The translations under genes were made by a program, and so were the position numbers. Below are positions 39,392-48,898 of a stretch of 64,000 bases of DNA, piece by piece; the stretch's first letter is position 1; the number at the start of each line of letters is the position of its first letter. Location of the stretch: NCBI GenBank assembly GCA_016213325.1, contig JACRAY010000011.1:62001-126000 (forward strand), written 5' to 3'. This stretch comes from Burkholderiales bacterium. Lineage in GTDB: Bacteria > Pseudomonadota > Gammaproteobacteria > Burkholderiales > Burkholderiaceae_C. The notes below the pieces were generated by a model. That model was not told the DNA's origin and made no database searches. It was given only the letters and a program-made list of their open reading frames with translations.

Positions 39392-40390
39392 ATGAAACGA
39401 CTGTTCCTCAAGACCCTGGCGGCGGCCGTCGCCGTCGCCTGCATGGGCGCCGCCCACGCGCAGACCAGGACCATCAAGTTCGCCAACCAGAACGCCAAGG
39501 GCCATCCCATCGTGATGGGCATGGAGCGCTTTGCCGAACTCGTGGAGAAGAACTCCGGCGGCAAGCTCAAGGTCAACGTGTTCCCGGGCGGCGCGCTGGG
39601 CAGCGACCAGGCCAACGTGTCGGCGCTGCAGGGCGGCACGCTGGAGATGGCCTCGATGAACTCGGGCATCTTCGCCAGCCTGGTCAAGGACTTCGAGGTC
39701 TACGACTTCCCGTTCCTGTTCGGCAACCCGCGCGAGGCGGATGCGGTGGTCGACGGCCCGTTCGGCAAGGCGCTGCACGCCAAGCTCGAGGAAAAAGGCA
39801 TCGTGGGCCTGGGCTACTACGAGCTGGGTTTCCGCAACATCACCAACAGCAAGCGCCCGATCACCAAGGTGGAGGACATCGCCGGCCTGAAGCTGCGCGT
39901 GATCCCGAACGCCATCAACGTCGACTGGGTGAAGGCGCTCGACGCCAACCCCACGCCGCTGCCTTTCCCCGAGCTGTACGCCGCGCTGGAGCAGAAGGCG
40001 GTGGACGGCCAGGAGAACCCGGTCGCCACGATCCGCGGCGCCAAGCTGTTCGAGGTGCAGAAGCACCTGGCGCTCACCAACCACCAGTACAACCCGCAGT
40101 CGGTGGTGATCAGCAGGAAGTTCTGGGACACGCTGGCAGCCGACGAGAAGAAGGTGATCGCCGACGCGGTGGCCGAGTCGTCCCGGTACCAGCGCGAGCA
40201 GTCGCGCTCGGCGGCGGCCGGCATCCTGGAAGAACTGAAGAAGAACGGCATGCAGGTGACCGAACTGCCGCCCGCCGAGGTCGCCAAGCTGCGCGACCGG
40301 ATGAAGCCGGTGATCGCCAAGCACTCGGCGAGCGTCGGCGAGGCCACCGTCAAGGCGGTGATGGCCGAGCTGGACAAGGTGCGCAGGTAA
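39392..40390 (+). CDS. TRAP transporter solute-binding protein (DctP-like)
   Basis: 332 aa; the ATG follows AAGGAGACGACCCC. Signal peptide 'FLKTLAAAVAVACMGAAHAQ'. Motifs 'FAELVEKNSGGKLKVNVFPGGALGSD', 'DFPFLFGNPREADAVVDGPFG' and 'GLKLRVIPNAINVDWVKALDANPTPLPFPELYAALEQKAVDGQENP' are classic DctP. The 'KLRVIPN' arginine normally clamps a carboxylate. With shikimate-pathway enzymes encoded 16 bases downstream, quinate, shikimate or dehydroshikimate is the probable cargo. Confidence 0.95.
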   Translation: MKRLFLKTLAAAVAVACMGAAHAQTRTIKFANQNAKGHPIVMGMERFAELVEKNSGGKLKVNVFPGGALGSDQANVSALQGGTLEMASMNSGIFASLVKDFEVYDFPFLFGNPREADAVVDGPFGKALHAKLEEKGIVGLGYYELGFRNITNSKRPITKVEDIAGLKLRVIPNAINVDWVKALDANPTPLPFPELYAALEQKAVDGQENPVATIRGAKLFEVQKHLALTNHQYNPQSVVISRKFWDTLAADEKKVIADAVAESSRYQREQSRSAAAGILEELKKNGMQVTELPPAEVAKLRDRMKPVIAKHSASVGEATVKAVMAELDKVRR

Positions 40391-40406
40391 GCCGAGGCAG
40401 CACCCC

Positions 40407-41249
40407 ATGCGGATCGACGGCCACACGGAGATCATCGCGCACCTGGGTTTCCCCACCCACTCGTTCAAGGCGCCGATGATCTACAACCCGTACTTCGAAT
40501 CCATAGGCGCCAACGCGCTGGTGGTGCCGATGGGCTGCCGGCCCGAAGTTTTCGAAGGCGTGCTGCAAGGCGTGTTCGGCCTGGAGAACACGCGCGGCGC
40601 GCTGATCACCATGCCGCACAAGGTGAGCGTTGTGGACCTGCTCGACGGAACGACCCCCACCGTGAAGGTGGCGGGCGCGTGCAACGCGGTCAAGCGCAAT
40701 GCCGACGGCCAGCTGGTGGGCGACATGTTCGACGGCGAGGGCTTCGTGCGCGGCCTGCAGCGCAAGGGACTGGTGCTGCGCGGGGCCAGCGCGCTGGTGG
40801 TCGGCTGCGGCGGCGTCGGGTCGGCCATTGCCGCTTCGCTTGCCGCGGCAGGCGTGCGACAGCTTGCCCTTTACGACGTGAACCGTCCGTCGGCCGACGG
40901 CCTGGCGTCGCGCCTGCGTACGCACTACCCGGCGATGGCGGTCAGCACCGGCAGCAACGACCCCGCCGGCTTCGACCTGCTGGTCAACGGCACGCCGCTG
41001 GGCATGAATCCCGGCGACCCGCTGCCGGTGGACATGGAGCGGCTGCAAGCCCGCACCTTCGTCGGCGAGGTGGTGATGAAGAGCGAGATGACGGCGTTTC
41101 TCGCAGCCGCGCGCGAGCGCGGCTGCCGGGTGCAGGTGGGCACCGACATGCTGTTCGAGATGATCCCGCCGTATCTCGAGTTCTTCGGCTTTCCCACCAC
41201 GACCCCCGAGAACCTCCGTTCACTGGCCCGCCTGGAGTACCAGCCATGA
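40407..41249 (+). CDS. Shikimate/quinate dehydrogenase-like protein
   Basis: 280 aa. AroE fold: the catalytic Lys is in 'ALITMPHKVSVVDLLD' and the Asp in 'VGDMFDGEGFVRGL', both conserved. The Rossmann loop is 'LVVGCGGVGSAIAASLAAAG', and 'LLVNGTPLGMNPGDPLPVD' is standard. The N-terminal substrate site is altered: the usual SxSxxxHN is replaced by 'PTHSFKAPMIYN'. This fits a catabolic paralogue (shikimate/quinate oxidised to the 3-dehydro form), not the biosynthetic AroE. It overlaps the next gene by 4 bases and lies in an operon with a dehydroshikimate dehydratase. Confidence 0.88.
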   Translation: MRIDGHTEIIAHLGFPTHSFKAPMIYNPYFESIGANALVVPMGCRPEVFEGVLQGVFGLENTRGALITMPHKVSVVDLLDGTTPTVKVAGACNAVKRNADGQLVGDMFDGEGFVRGLQRKGLVLRGASALVVGCGGVGSAIAASLAAAGVRQLALYDVNRPSADGLASRLRTHYPAMAVSTGSNDPAGFDLLVNGTPLGMNPGDPLPVDMERLQARTFVGEVVMKSEMTAFLAAARERGCRVQVGTDMLFEMIPPYLEFFGFPTTTPENLRSLARLEYQP

Positions 41250-42148
41250 GCGACCTGCTGCTGCACCCCGAGCACGCGCGCGAGCCGCTGCAGGCGTCGT
41301 ACAGCGATGCCGACAACCCCATCGGGCTCGACGGCGTCGAGTTCGTCGAATACGCCACGGCGCGCCCGCAGGCGCTCGGGCAGGTGCTGGAGATGATGGG
41401 CTTTCGCCCCGTCGCGCGGCATCGCTCGCGCGAGGTCCTGCTGTACCGGCAAGGCGGCCTGAACGTGGTGGTCAACGCCCACGCCGGTGCCGAGGCGCTG
41501 CCCGGCAACCCGGTGCTCAGTGCCGTGGCCTTCCGCGTGCGCGACGCGCGCTCGGCGCATCGCTACGTGCTCGACCGCGGCGCCTGGGAAGCCACCACCC
41601 ACCCGGAGGCGATGGAGCTGCACATCCCCGCCATCCACGGCGTGGGCGGCAGCCGCATCTTCTTCGTCGACCGCTACCGCGAGTTCTCGATCTACGACGT
41701 GGACTTCGTGCCCATTCCCTCGGTGGACGCAAGGCCTCAGGCGGTGGCCGGCATCCACTTCTTCGGCATCGTGCAGTACATCGGCACGGCGCGCACCTAC
41801 GACTGGATCGAGTTCTACCAGGAGCTCTTCGGCATGCGCGTGATCCCCGACGAGCAGCGCTTCGGCATCATGCCTTCGGGCAAGCTGCTGCGCTCGCCCG
41901 CCGTGGACCGCGCGAATGCGTTCATGCTGCAGGTGATCGAGCCCGAGCCGGACGCCGAAGACGACAGCGAGCGCCTGCAGCGCATCGGCCTGGGCGTGCC
42001 GGACGTGCCGGCCGCCGTGCGCGCTTTGCGCGCCCTGGGCATGGAGTTCGTCGAAACCGAAGCAGCCCACACCGGAAACCGCGGCGCACTCACCAAGACC
42101 TACCTGGGCGGCGTGGTGTTCGAGCTCGTGCACAGCGAGCGGCCATGA
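41246..42148 (+). CDS. VOC/HPPD-like protein (QuiC1 C-terminal half homologue)
   Basis: 300 aa with two vicinal-oxygen-chelate halves, like 4-hydroxyphenylpyruvate dioxygenase and like the C-terminal half of fused dehydroshikimate dehydratases (QuiC1/QsuB). Metal-ligand positions: His in 'VAGIHFFGIVQYIG' and Glu in 'YLGGVVFELVHSE' are kept, but the middle His of 'QHIAL' is Arg in 'LQRIGLGVPDV'. True HPPD activity is therefore doubtful. It overlaps both neighbours by 4 bases. Its partner TIM-barrel gene comes after it, the reverse of the fused order. Confidence 0.8.
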   Translation: MSDLLLHPEHAREPLQASYSDADNPIGLDGVEFVEYATARPQALGQVLEMMGFRPVARHRSREVLLYRQGGLNVVVNAHAGAEALPGNPVLSAVAFRVRDARSAHRYVLDRGAWEATTHPEAMELHIPAIHGVGGSRIFFVDRYREFSIYDVDFVPIPSVDARPQAVAGIHFFGIVQYIGTARTYDWIEFYQELFGMRVIPDEQRFGIMPSGKLLRSPAVDRANAFMLQVIEPEPDAEDDSERLQRIGLGVPDVPAAVRALRALGMEFVETEAAHTGNRGALTKTYLGGVVFELVHSERP

Positions 42149-43050
42149 ACGACCCGCGCAGCGTGCACCAGGCCATCCGCGGCTTCGGGATGGACACGAT
42201 CACGCTGGCCGGCCCGCTGGAGGCCAAGCTCGAAGCGATGCGCGATGCCGGCTTCAGCCAGGTGATGCTGAAGGCCAACGACCTGTCGGGCCACCCGCAG
42301 GGCTGGCAGGCGGCGGTGCGGGCGGTGCGCGCGAGCGGGCTGCGCGGCACCGGCTTCCAGGTGCTGCGCGACTTCGAAGGCCTCGCCGGCCACCTGCACC
42401 AGTACAAGGTGGACATCGCCAAGGCCATGCTGGAGATGTGCGCCGCGCTCGGCTGCAAGGTGCTGCTGGCATGCTCGTCGACCTCCACGCACGCCAGCGC
42501 CGACCTGGACCACATCGCGCGCGACCTGCGCAAGCTTGCCATGCTGGCCATCCCGCATGGCATCCGCATCGCCTACGAAGGCCTGTCGTGGGGCCGCACG
42601 GTCAACGAGTTCACCACCGCATGGGACGTGGTGTGCCGCGCCGACTGTCCCAACCTGGGCGTGGGCCTGGACTCGTTCCACATCCTCGCGGCCAGGACGC
42701 CGCTTCAGGCCATCGAGGAGCTCGACCCCGACCGGATCTTCCTGGTGCAGCTGTCCGACTTCATGTGGCAGGAGACCCGCACTTTCGAGGAACGCATGGC
42801 CACGGCGCGCACCTTCCGCGTGTTCCCGGGCGAGGGCGTGCACACGCACGAACTGGTGGAGATGGTGCTGAAGATCGACGCGCTCGGCTACCGCGGCGAC
42901 TACAGCTTCGAGGTCTTCAACGACGACTACGTGCAGATGCCGCTGCCCATGGTGGCCGAGCGGGCCCGCCGCTCGGCCATGTGGCTGGCCGAGGACGTGC
43001 TGCACCGTTCCGTGCCCCTGCCCAACCAGCTGCGCCTGCGCAGCACCTGA
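42145..43050 (+). CDS. 3-Dehydroshikimate dehydratase-like TIM-barrel protein
   Basis: 301 aa of the sugar-phosphate isomerase/AP-endonuclease-2 family. Metal-site residues are expected in 'IAYEGLSWGRTVNEF' (Glu), 'NLGVGLDSFHILA' (Asp/His), 'LVQLSDF' (Asp) and 'YSFEVFNDDY' (Glu). 'YEGLSWG' and 'LDSFHILAR' are hallmark stretches of the QuiC/AsbF/QsuB dehydratases, which convert 3-dehydroshikimate to protocatechuate. Context (shikimate dehydrogenase, HPPD-like partner, TRAP uptake) supports quinate/shikimate catabolism. No protocatechuate ring-cleavage genes lie in this window. Confidence 0.86.
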   Translation: MNDPRSVHQAIRGFGMDTITLAGPLEAKLEAMRDAGFSQVMLKANDLSGHPQGWQAAVRAVRASGLRGTGFQVLRDFEGLAGHLHQYKVDIAKAMLEMCAALGCKVLLACSSTSTHASADLDHIARDLRKLAMLAIPHGIRIAYEGLSWGRTVNEFTTAWDVVCRADCPNLGVGLDSFHILAARTPLQAIEELDPDRIFLVQLSDFMWQETRTFEERMATARTFRVFPGEGVHTHELVEMVLKIDALGYRGDYSFEVFNDDYVQMPLPMVAERARRSAMWLAEDVLHRSVPLPNQLRLRST

Positions 43051-43055
43051 AGGGC

Positions 43056-44957
43056 CTACAGCTGCTGCCGCTGGGCGACGCGGGCGCGCCCCAGCCGGTT
43101 GCTGAAGTAGACCACGCCGAGCAGCGCGAAGCCCATGAGGTCGGTCACCAGGCCGGGCTTGATGAGCAACAGGGCTGCCACCAGCAGCAATACGCGTTCC
43201 CATGGCTTGGCCTCACGCGCAAGCAGGTAGCCTTGCAGCGCCGCGGCGAAGCACATCACGCCGATCGACGCGGTGAGCAGCGAGGTGAGCGCGGGCCACC
43301 AGCCGCCGATGGTGAGCAGCGAGGGCTCGTACACGAACATGAAGGGGATGATGTAGGTCGGCGCGGCAATGCGGACCGCCTCCCACCCCGACTGCCACAT
43401 GTCGGCCTTGGCGAGCCCGGCGGCGGCAAACACCGCCAGCGCCACGGGTGGTGTGATGGCCGACAGGATGGCGAAGTAGAACGCGAACATGTGTGCCGCA
43501 GCCGGCAACGCGCCCAGCTTGATGATCGCGGGCACGAGCAGCGACACCATCACGATGTACGCCGGTGTCGTCGGCATGCCCATGCCCAGCACGATGCCGG
43601 CGCACGCCGTGAGCACCAGCGCCAGCAGCAGGGAGCTCTTGGACAGGCCGATCACGAATTCGGTGAAGACGAGTCCCAGCCCCGTGATGGTCACGACGCC
43701 GATCACGATGCCCGCACAGGCGCAGGCCATCGCCACCGCCAGGGTATTGCGCGCCCCGTCCACCAGCGCATCGACCACGCTGCGCCAGGTGATGCCGGCG
43801 CGCGTGCTCTTTCGCATCAGCGCCAGCGGCAGGCAGGCGAGCGCGCCCACCAGCGCAGCCAGCGGCGCCGAATAGCCGAGCACCAGCCAGACCAGCACGA
43901 TCAGGATGGGTATGAAGAGGTGCCCGCGCACCATCATCACTTCGCCCAGGCGCGGCAGCTCGGAGCGCGGCACGCCGGCGAGCCCGTGGCGCTTGGCCTC
44001 GAAATGCACCGCGAAGAAAACGCCCACGTAGAACAAGATGGCCGGTATCAGGGCCCACAGCGCAACCTGGGCGTAGGGCACCACGAGGAACTCGGCCATC
44101 ACGAAGGCCGCCGCGCCCATCACGGGCGGCATGATCTGCCCGCCGGTGGAGGCCACCGACTCGACGGCCGCCGCGAAGGGCGGCCGGAACCCGGTGCGCT
44201 TCATCAGCGGGATCGTGATCGGGCCGTCGACCATCACGTTGGCCACGGCGCTGCCGGACACCGTGCCGAACAGGCTGGACGAAACCACCGCCACCTTGCC
44301 GGGCCCGCCGGCGGAATGGCCGGTGAGCGACATCGCGAAGTCCATGAACAGCTGGCCGGTGCCGCTTTTCTCCATGAAGGCGCCGAACAGCACGAACAGC
44401 ATCACGTAGCTTGCGGACACGCCGAGCGTGGAGCCGAAGATGCCTTCGGTGGACAGGTAGAGCTGCTCCAGCAGCACCTGCCCCTTCACGTGCGTGAAGA
44501 ACACCGCGTACGCCAGGAACACCAGTGCCGTCGCCGGCAGCGCCCAGCCGATGACCCGGCGCGTCGCATCCAGCACCACCACCACGCTCACCACCGCGAA
44601 GAACTTGTCCCACACCGTCAGGTCGTCGATGTAGATGATGCGGTTGATGAAGTAGGTGTAGTTGAGGAAGATGTAGAGGATGAAGCCCCACGCCAGCGCC
44701 AGCAGCACGACGTCCAGCACGCGCCAGGCGACCGGCCCGCTGCGGCGGAAGGGGTAGAGCAGGTAGACCAGCGTCAGGGCGAACAGCAGGTGCGTGCCGC
44801 GGAAGACCACCGCTTCGGGCGGCCCGAAGGCCGCCACGTACATGTGGTACAGCGACATGGCCGTCGCGATCAGGGTGACCGCAACGGCGAGGATGCGCGA
44901 AGTCGGCGCAGTGGCCGGGATCTCGTCCGAAACGACCTGCCCGGCCGGCGCGCTCAC
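43056..44957 (-). CDS. TRAP transporter fused permease, TAXI type (4TM/12TM)
   Basis: 633 aa containing both small- and large-permease parts in one chain, with about 16-18 membrane segments. 'AMSLTGHSAGGPGKVAVVSSSLFGTVSGSAVANV' and 'VASTGGQIMPPVMGAAAFVMAEFL' are signature regions of the fused TRAP permeases that work with TAXI binding proteins. The start overlaps the TAXI binding-protein stop (ATGA). It is convergent with the dehydratase operon, 5 bases apart. The cargo is unknown; glutamate, dicarboxylates and other acids are known for the family. Confidence 0.93.
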   Translation of the reverse strand: MSAPAGQVVSDEIPATAPTSRILAVAVTLIATAMSLYHMYVAAFGPPEAVVFRGTHLLFALTLVYLLYPFRRSGPVAWRVLDVVLLALAWGFILYIFLNYTYFINRIIYIDDLTVWDKFFAVVSVVVVLDATRRVIGWALPATALVFLAYAVFFTHVKGQVLLEQLYLSTEGIFGSTLGVSASYVMLFVLFGAFMEKSGTGQLFMDFAMSLTGHSAGGPGKVAVVSSSLFGTVSGSAVANVMVDGPITIPLMKRTGFRPPFAAAVESVASTGGQIMPPVMGAAAFVMAEFLVVPYAQVALWALIPAILFYVGVFFAVHFEAKRHGLAGVPRSELPRLGEVMMVRGHLFIPILIVLVWLVLGYSAPLAALVGALACLPLALMRKSTRAGITWRSVVDALVDGARNTLAVAMACACAGIVIGVVTITGLGLVFTEFVIGLSKSSLLLALVLTACAGIVLGMGMPTTPAYIVMVSLLVPAIIKLGALPAAAHMFAFYFAILSAITPPVALAVFAAAGLAKADMWQSGWEAVRIAAPTYIIPFMFVYEPSLLTIGGWWPALTSLLTASIGVMCFAAALQGYLLAREAKPWERVLLLVAALLLIKPGLVTDLMGFALLGVVYFSNRLGRARVAQRQQL

Positions 44958-45898
44958 AGCGCGCCCGTTTCCTTGTAGAACTTCAGCGCGCCCTTGTGCA
45001 GGGGCACGCCGATGTCAGCCGCCATCGCCTTGGGCGTGAGCCCGGCGATCGGCTTGACCACCGCCGCCATCGCGTCGACGTTCTGCGCCATGGCCTTGGT
45101 CATCCGGTAGACCGTGTCTTCCGGCAGGTCGCACGACGCCACGATGTGCGTGGAGTAGCCGATGACGGGCACGTCCTTGTCCTGCTTGGGATAGGTGCCG
45201 GCCTTGATGGTGAGCTTCTGGTAGCCGGGGTTCTCCTTCTGCAGGCCGGCAATGGTCTTGTCGTCGACCGGCACCAGCTTCACGTCGCGGGCGCTCGCCA
45301 GGTCCATCACCGCCGAGGCGGGGGCCGTCGTGCCGAGCGTCATCACCTGCACGTGGCCGTCCTTCATCATCGCCACGGCGTCGGTGTACGAAGCCTGGAA
45401 GTTCGCCTTGCTGAGCGCCTGGTAGTTCAGGCCGTTCAGCTTGAGGATGGCCTCGGTCAGCGCTTCGGCCGTGTTGCCCTTGGGCTGCGTCACCAGCGCC
45501 TTGCCCTTCAGGTCGGCGTACGACTCGATCTTGGCGTCGGCCAGCGCCGCCACCTGGAAGTACTGCGGGTACAGGTTGGCCACCTGGCAGACCTTGGTGA
45601 CCTTCTTCGGGTAGGGCGCTCGGCCGGCGATGCCGTCCACCGTGGTGGACGAATTGGCGAAGCCGATCTGCGCCTTGCCCTCGTCGACGCCACGCACGTT
45701 GGCGATGCCGGCGCCGGGCGTCTGCTGGATCTGCAGGCCGGGCACGGCCTGTTCCCACATGTGCTTGAGGGCGCCGCCCAGCGGCACCCACGAGCCGCCC
45801 TGGGGGCCGGTCATCAGGGTGACCTGCTGGGCCGAGGCGGCGCCGGCGAAGGTGAGGGCCGCCGCGGCGGCCAGGAGGTGGATGCGGGGATAGGCCAT
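44954..45898 (-). CDS. TAXI-family TRAP solute-binding protein
   Basis: 314 aa; the ATG at 45898 has GGAG six bases upstream. Signal peptide 'IHLLAAAAALTFAGAASAQQ'. Typical TAXI stretches are 'LMTGPQGGSWVPLGGALKHM', 'QQTPGAGIANVRGVDEGKAQIGFANSS' and 'DTVYRMTKAMAQNVDAMAAV'. It is periplasmic and hands its ligand to the fused permease encoded next. Confidence 0.94.
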   Translation of the reverse strand: MAYPRIHLLAAAAALTFAGAASAQQVTLMTGPQGGSWVPLGGALKHMWEQAVPGLQIQQTPGAGIANVRGVDEGKAQIGFANSSTTVDGIAGRAPYPKKVTKVCQVANLYPQYFQVAALADAKIESYADLKGKALVTQPKGNTAEALTEAILKLNGLNYQALSKANFQASYTDAVAMMKDGHVQVMTLGTTAPASAVMDLASARDVKLVPVDDKTIAGLQKENPGYQKLTIKAGTYPKQDKDVPVIGYSTHIVASCDLPEDTVYRMTKAMAQNVDAMAAVVKPIAGLTPKAMAADIGVPLHKGALKFYKETGAL

Positions 45899-45980
45899 GA
45901 CTGCTCCTGCTGGATGGGACCAGCCGCAAGGGTAGAGAGTCGACCAGCCAGCCGTCAACAGGCTGGGGAGGGTGCTTTCC

Positions 45981-46640
45981 CTAGCGCCGCGCGAACAGCG
46001 GCTGCTCGAAGTGCGCCACGCGGGTGGGCCGCCCCGCGATGCACCACTCGCGAAACTGGTAGAGCACGGCGGCGGTGGGAGCGGCGATCCAGTTGCCGCC
46101 GACCGGCATGCGCAGCACCGGCGCGTCGCTGCCGGCGATGGGCTCCAGCATGGGCGCGTCGGCGCGCATGAACTCTGCCACCGGGATGCGATGGATGCTG
46201 GCGACCTCGGCGTCGTTGGCCACCAGCCGGCGCGCTTCACCCGCCCACACGACCACGGGCGTGATGGCGAAGCCCGAATGGGTGACGAAGTCGTCGAGGC
46301 GGCCGAGGATGGTGTCCATCGCGAGTACCAGGCCCACCTCTTCGTGCAGTTCGCGCAGCGCGGCCTGCTCGGCCGTTTCGCCTTCGTCGATGCGGCCGCC
46401 CGGCAGCGCCCATTGGCCGGGATGGTTGCTGAGGGTGAGGGAGCGGCGCGTGAGGATCAGCGCCGCTTCATGGCTCCATGCGGTGCACTCGCGGATGCCC
46501 GGCAACTGGGCGCCGTGGCCTTCTTCGGTGACTGCCACTGCGACGGCTGCGCGGTGGCCGCGCCCGACAGGCGCTGCGTGCACGGGGTGTGACAGCAGGT
46601 TTTGCCGGATCGATTGGCGCAGGCTGTCGTCCAGCAGCAT
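45981..46640 (-). CDS. Nudix hydrolase (CoA pyrophosphatase-like)
   Basis: 219 aa. The Nudix box is complete: '[24 protein letters not shown]', matching Gx5Ex7REUxEExGU. '[17 protein letters not shown]' just before it resembles the CoA-pyrophosphatase/NUDT7 subgroup. The ATG shares one base with the preceding TGA (TGATG), so translation is coupled to the phosphofructokinase gene. Substrate by family: a nucleoside-diphosphate-linked compound, probably CoA derivatives. Confidence 0.88.
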   Translation of the reverse strand: MLLDDSLRQSIRQNLLSHPVHAAPVGRGHRAAVAVAVTEEGHGAQLPGIRECTAWSHEAALILTRRSLTLSNHPGQWALPGGRIDEGETAEQAALRELHEEVGLVLAMDTILGRLDDFVTHSGFAITPVVVWAGEARRLVANDAEVASIHRIPVAEFMRADAPMLEPIAGSDAPVLRMPVGGNWIAAPTAAVLYQFREWCIAGRPTRVAHFEQPLFARR

Positions 46641-47890
46641 CAACCGAAGGCGGGCAGCTTCTTCGCCACCGCCACGTTCTTGAGCGTGGCATACACCGGC
46701 AAGCCGTCCCGGTATTTCGGCGGGTCCTCGCCCTGGATCAGCGGGCGCAGGTAGCGCTTGCACTTTTCGGTGATGCCGAAGCCGTCGGCCGTGATGAAGC
46801 CGCGCGGCATGAACTTCTCCTTGTTGGCGACGTCCGAGAGCTGCGCCATCCCGATGCGGTACTTGTAGGGCTTGTCGCCCACGCGATCGATCGTCGGCAT
46901 CACGGCGTTGTGGCCCTTCAGCGCCAGCTTCACCGCGGCCGCGCCGACTTCATACGACTGCTTCACGTCGGTCTTCGAAGCCACGTGGCGCGCCGCGCGT
47001 TGCAGGTAGTCGGCCACGGCCCAGTGGAACTTGAGTTTCAGTCCGTCGCGGATCATGCCGGCCACCACCGGCGCTGCACCGCCGAGTTGCGCATGGCCGA
47101 ATGCATCCTTGGTGCCCTGCTCCGCAAGGAAGGTGCCGTCCGGGTGGTGGCAGCCTTCGGACACGACCACGCTGCAGTAGCCGTGCTTCTTGACCAGCGT
47201 GTCGACGCGGGCGAGGAACTTGTCGCGGTCGAACTCGATTTCGGGAAACAGCACGATGACCGGGATGCCGTGGTCCTCCACCAGCCCGCCCGCGGCCGCT
47301 ATCCAGCCGGCATGGCGCCCCATCACCTCGAGCACGAACACCTTGGTGGAGGTCTTCGCCATCGAGCGCACGTCGAAAGAGGCTTCCAGCGTGGAGATGG
47401 CGACGTACTTGGCCACCGAGCCGAAGCCCGGGCAGTTGTCGGTGATGGGCAGGTCGTTGTCGACCGTCTTGGGCACATGGATGGCCTGGATCGGGTAGCC
47501 CAGGCTCTCGCTGAGCTGGCTGACCTTGTAGCAGGTGTCGGCCGAGTCGCCGCCGCCGTTGTAGAAGAAGTAGCCGATGTCGTGGGCCTTGAAGACCTCG
47601 ATCAGCCTTTCATACTCGCGCCGGTTGGCTTCCAGCGACTTCAGCTTGTAGCGGCAGGAGCCGAATGCGCCCGAAGGCGTGTAGCGCAGCTGCGCGATGG
47701 CCGCGGCGCTTTCCTTGCTGGTGTCAATGAGGTCTTCGGTGAGCGCGCCGATGATGCCGTTGCGCCCCGCGTACACCTTGCCGATGCGGCCGCGGTTGGC
47801 GCGCGCCGTCTCGATGACGCCGCAGGCCGAGGCATTGATGACGGCGGTGACACCGCCGGACTGTGCGTAGAAAGCGTTCTGGGGGGCCAT
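46640..47890 (-). CDS. Pyrophosphate-dependent 6-phosphofructokinase
   Basis: 416 aa. The active-site segments are '[16 protein letters not shown]' and '[22 protein letters not shown]'. The Lys in PKTVDND replaces the Gly of ATP-dependent enzymes (PGTIDND), which is the recognised mark of PPi-dependent PFKs. It would interconvert fructose-6-phosphate and fructose-1,6-bisphosphate reversibly in the cytoplasm. It shares TGATG junctions with both fbp upstream and the Nudix gene downstream, so the three are co-translated. Confidence 0.92.
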   Translation of the reverse strand: MAPQNAFYAQSGGVTAVINASACGVIETARANRGRIGKVYAGRNGIIGALTEDLIDTSKESAAAIAQLRYTPSGAFGSCRYKLKSLEANRREYERLIEVFKAHDIGYFFYNGGGDSADTCYKVSQLSESLGYPIQAIHVPKTVDNDLPITDNCPGFGSVAKYVAISTLEASFDVRSMAKTSTKVFVLEVMGRHAGWIAAAGGLVEDHGIPVIVLFPEIEFDRDKFLARVDTLVKKHGYCSVVVSEGCHHPDGTFLAEQGTKDAFGHAQLGGAAPVVAGMIRDGLKLKFHWAVADYLQRAARHVASKTDVKQSYEVGAAAVKLALKGHNAVMPTIDRVGDKPYKYRIGMAQLSDVANKEKFMPRGFITADGFGITEKCKRYLRPLIQGEDPPKYRDGLPVYATLKNVAVAKKLPAFG

Positions 47891-48894
47891 CAGGCCGAAT
47901 GGTACGCCGTCACCCGCTGGACTTCATGCTTCGAGCCCAGGATCACCGACACGCGCTGGTGCAGCTGGGTCGGCTCGATGTCGAGGATGCGCCCCCTGCC
48001 GTCGGTGGCGGCGCCGCCGGCCTGCTCGACCACCCAAGCCATCGGGTTGGCTTCGTACATCAGGCGCAGCTTGCCCGGCTTGTTGGGCTCGCGCTTGTCC
48101 CACGGGTACATGAAGATGCCGCCGCGGGTGAGGATGCGGTGCACGTCGGCCACCATCGACGCGATCCAGCGCATGTTGAAGTCCTTGCCGCGCGGGCCTT
48201 CCTTACCCTGCAGGCATTCGTCGACGTAGCGCTTGACCGGGGTGTCCCAGTGGCGCATGTTGCTCATGTTGATGGCGAATTCCTTCGTGTCCTCGGGAAT
48301 GCGGAGCCCCTCGCCGGTCAGCACGAAAGAGCCCTGTTCGCGGTCCAGCGTGAACATCGAAACGCCATGCCCCAGCGTCATCACCAGCGTGGTCTGCGGG
48401 CCGTAGATGCAGTAGCCCGCCGCCACCTGCCGGCTGCCGGCCTGCAGGAAGTCCTGCTCGGTCACGCTGTCGGGGCCCTCGGGCTTCTGCAGCACGCTGA
48501 AGATGGTGCCGATGCTCACGTTCACGTCGATGTTGGACGAGCCGTCCAGCGGGTCGAACAGCAGCAGGTATTCGCCCTGCGGGTAACGGTTGGGCACCAC
48601 GTAGATACCGTCCATCTCCTCGCTGGCCATCGCGGCCAGGTGGCCGCCCCATTCGTTGGCCTCGATCAGCACTTCGTTGGCGATGATGTCCAGCTTCTTC
48701 TGCACCTCGCCCTGCACGTTCTCGCTGCCCGCCGAGCCGAGCACGCCGCCCAGCGCGCCCTTGGTCACGGCGTGGCTGATGCCCTTGCAGGCGCGGGCCA
48801 CCACCTCGATCAGCAGGCGCAGCTCGGAAGGGATGTGGCCGTGCGAGCGTTGCTGCTCGACGAGGTAGCGGGTGAGGGAGATCTTCTGGCTCAT
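47890..48894 (-). CDS. fbp: Fructose-1,6-bisphosphatase class 1
   Basis: 334 aa, normal length. The metal/substrate site '[23 protein letters not shown]' and the upstream '[14 protein letters not shown]' (Glu) are intact, as is '[18 protein letters not shown]'-like substrate-loop sequence. It irreversibly hydrolyses FBP for gluconeogenesis or carbon fixation. It forms a start/stop-overlapped unit with PPi-PFK and lies 4 bases after pepN. Confidence 0.96.
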   Translation of the reverse strand: MSQKISLTRYLVEQQRSHGHIPSELRLLIEVVARACKGISHAVTKGALGGVLGSAGSENVQGEVQKKLDIIANEVLIEANEWGGHLAAMASEEMDGIYVVPNRYPQGEYLLLFDPLDGSSNIDVNVSIGTIFSVLQKPEGPDSVTEQDFLQAGSRQVAAGYCIYGPQTTLVMTLGHGVSMFTLDREQGSFVLTGEGLRIPEDTKEFAINMSNMRHWDTPVKRYVDECLQGKEGPRGKDFNMRWIASMVADVHRILTRGGIFMYPWDKREPNKPGKLRLMYEANPMAWVVEQAGGAATDGRGRILDIEPTQLHQRVSVILGSKHEVQRVTAYHSA

Positions 48895-48898
48895 CGTG

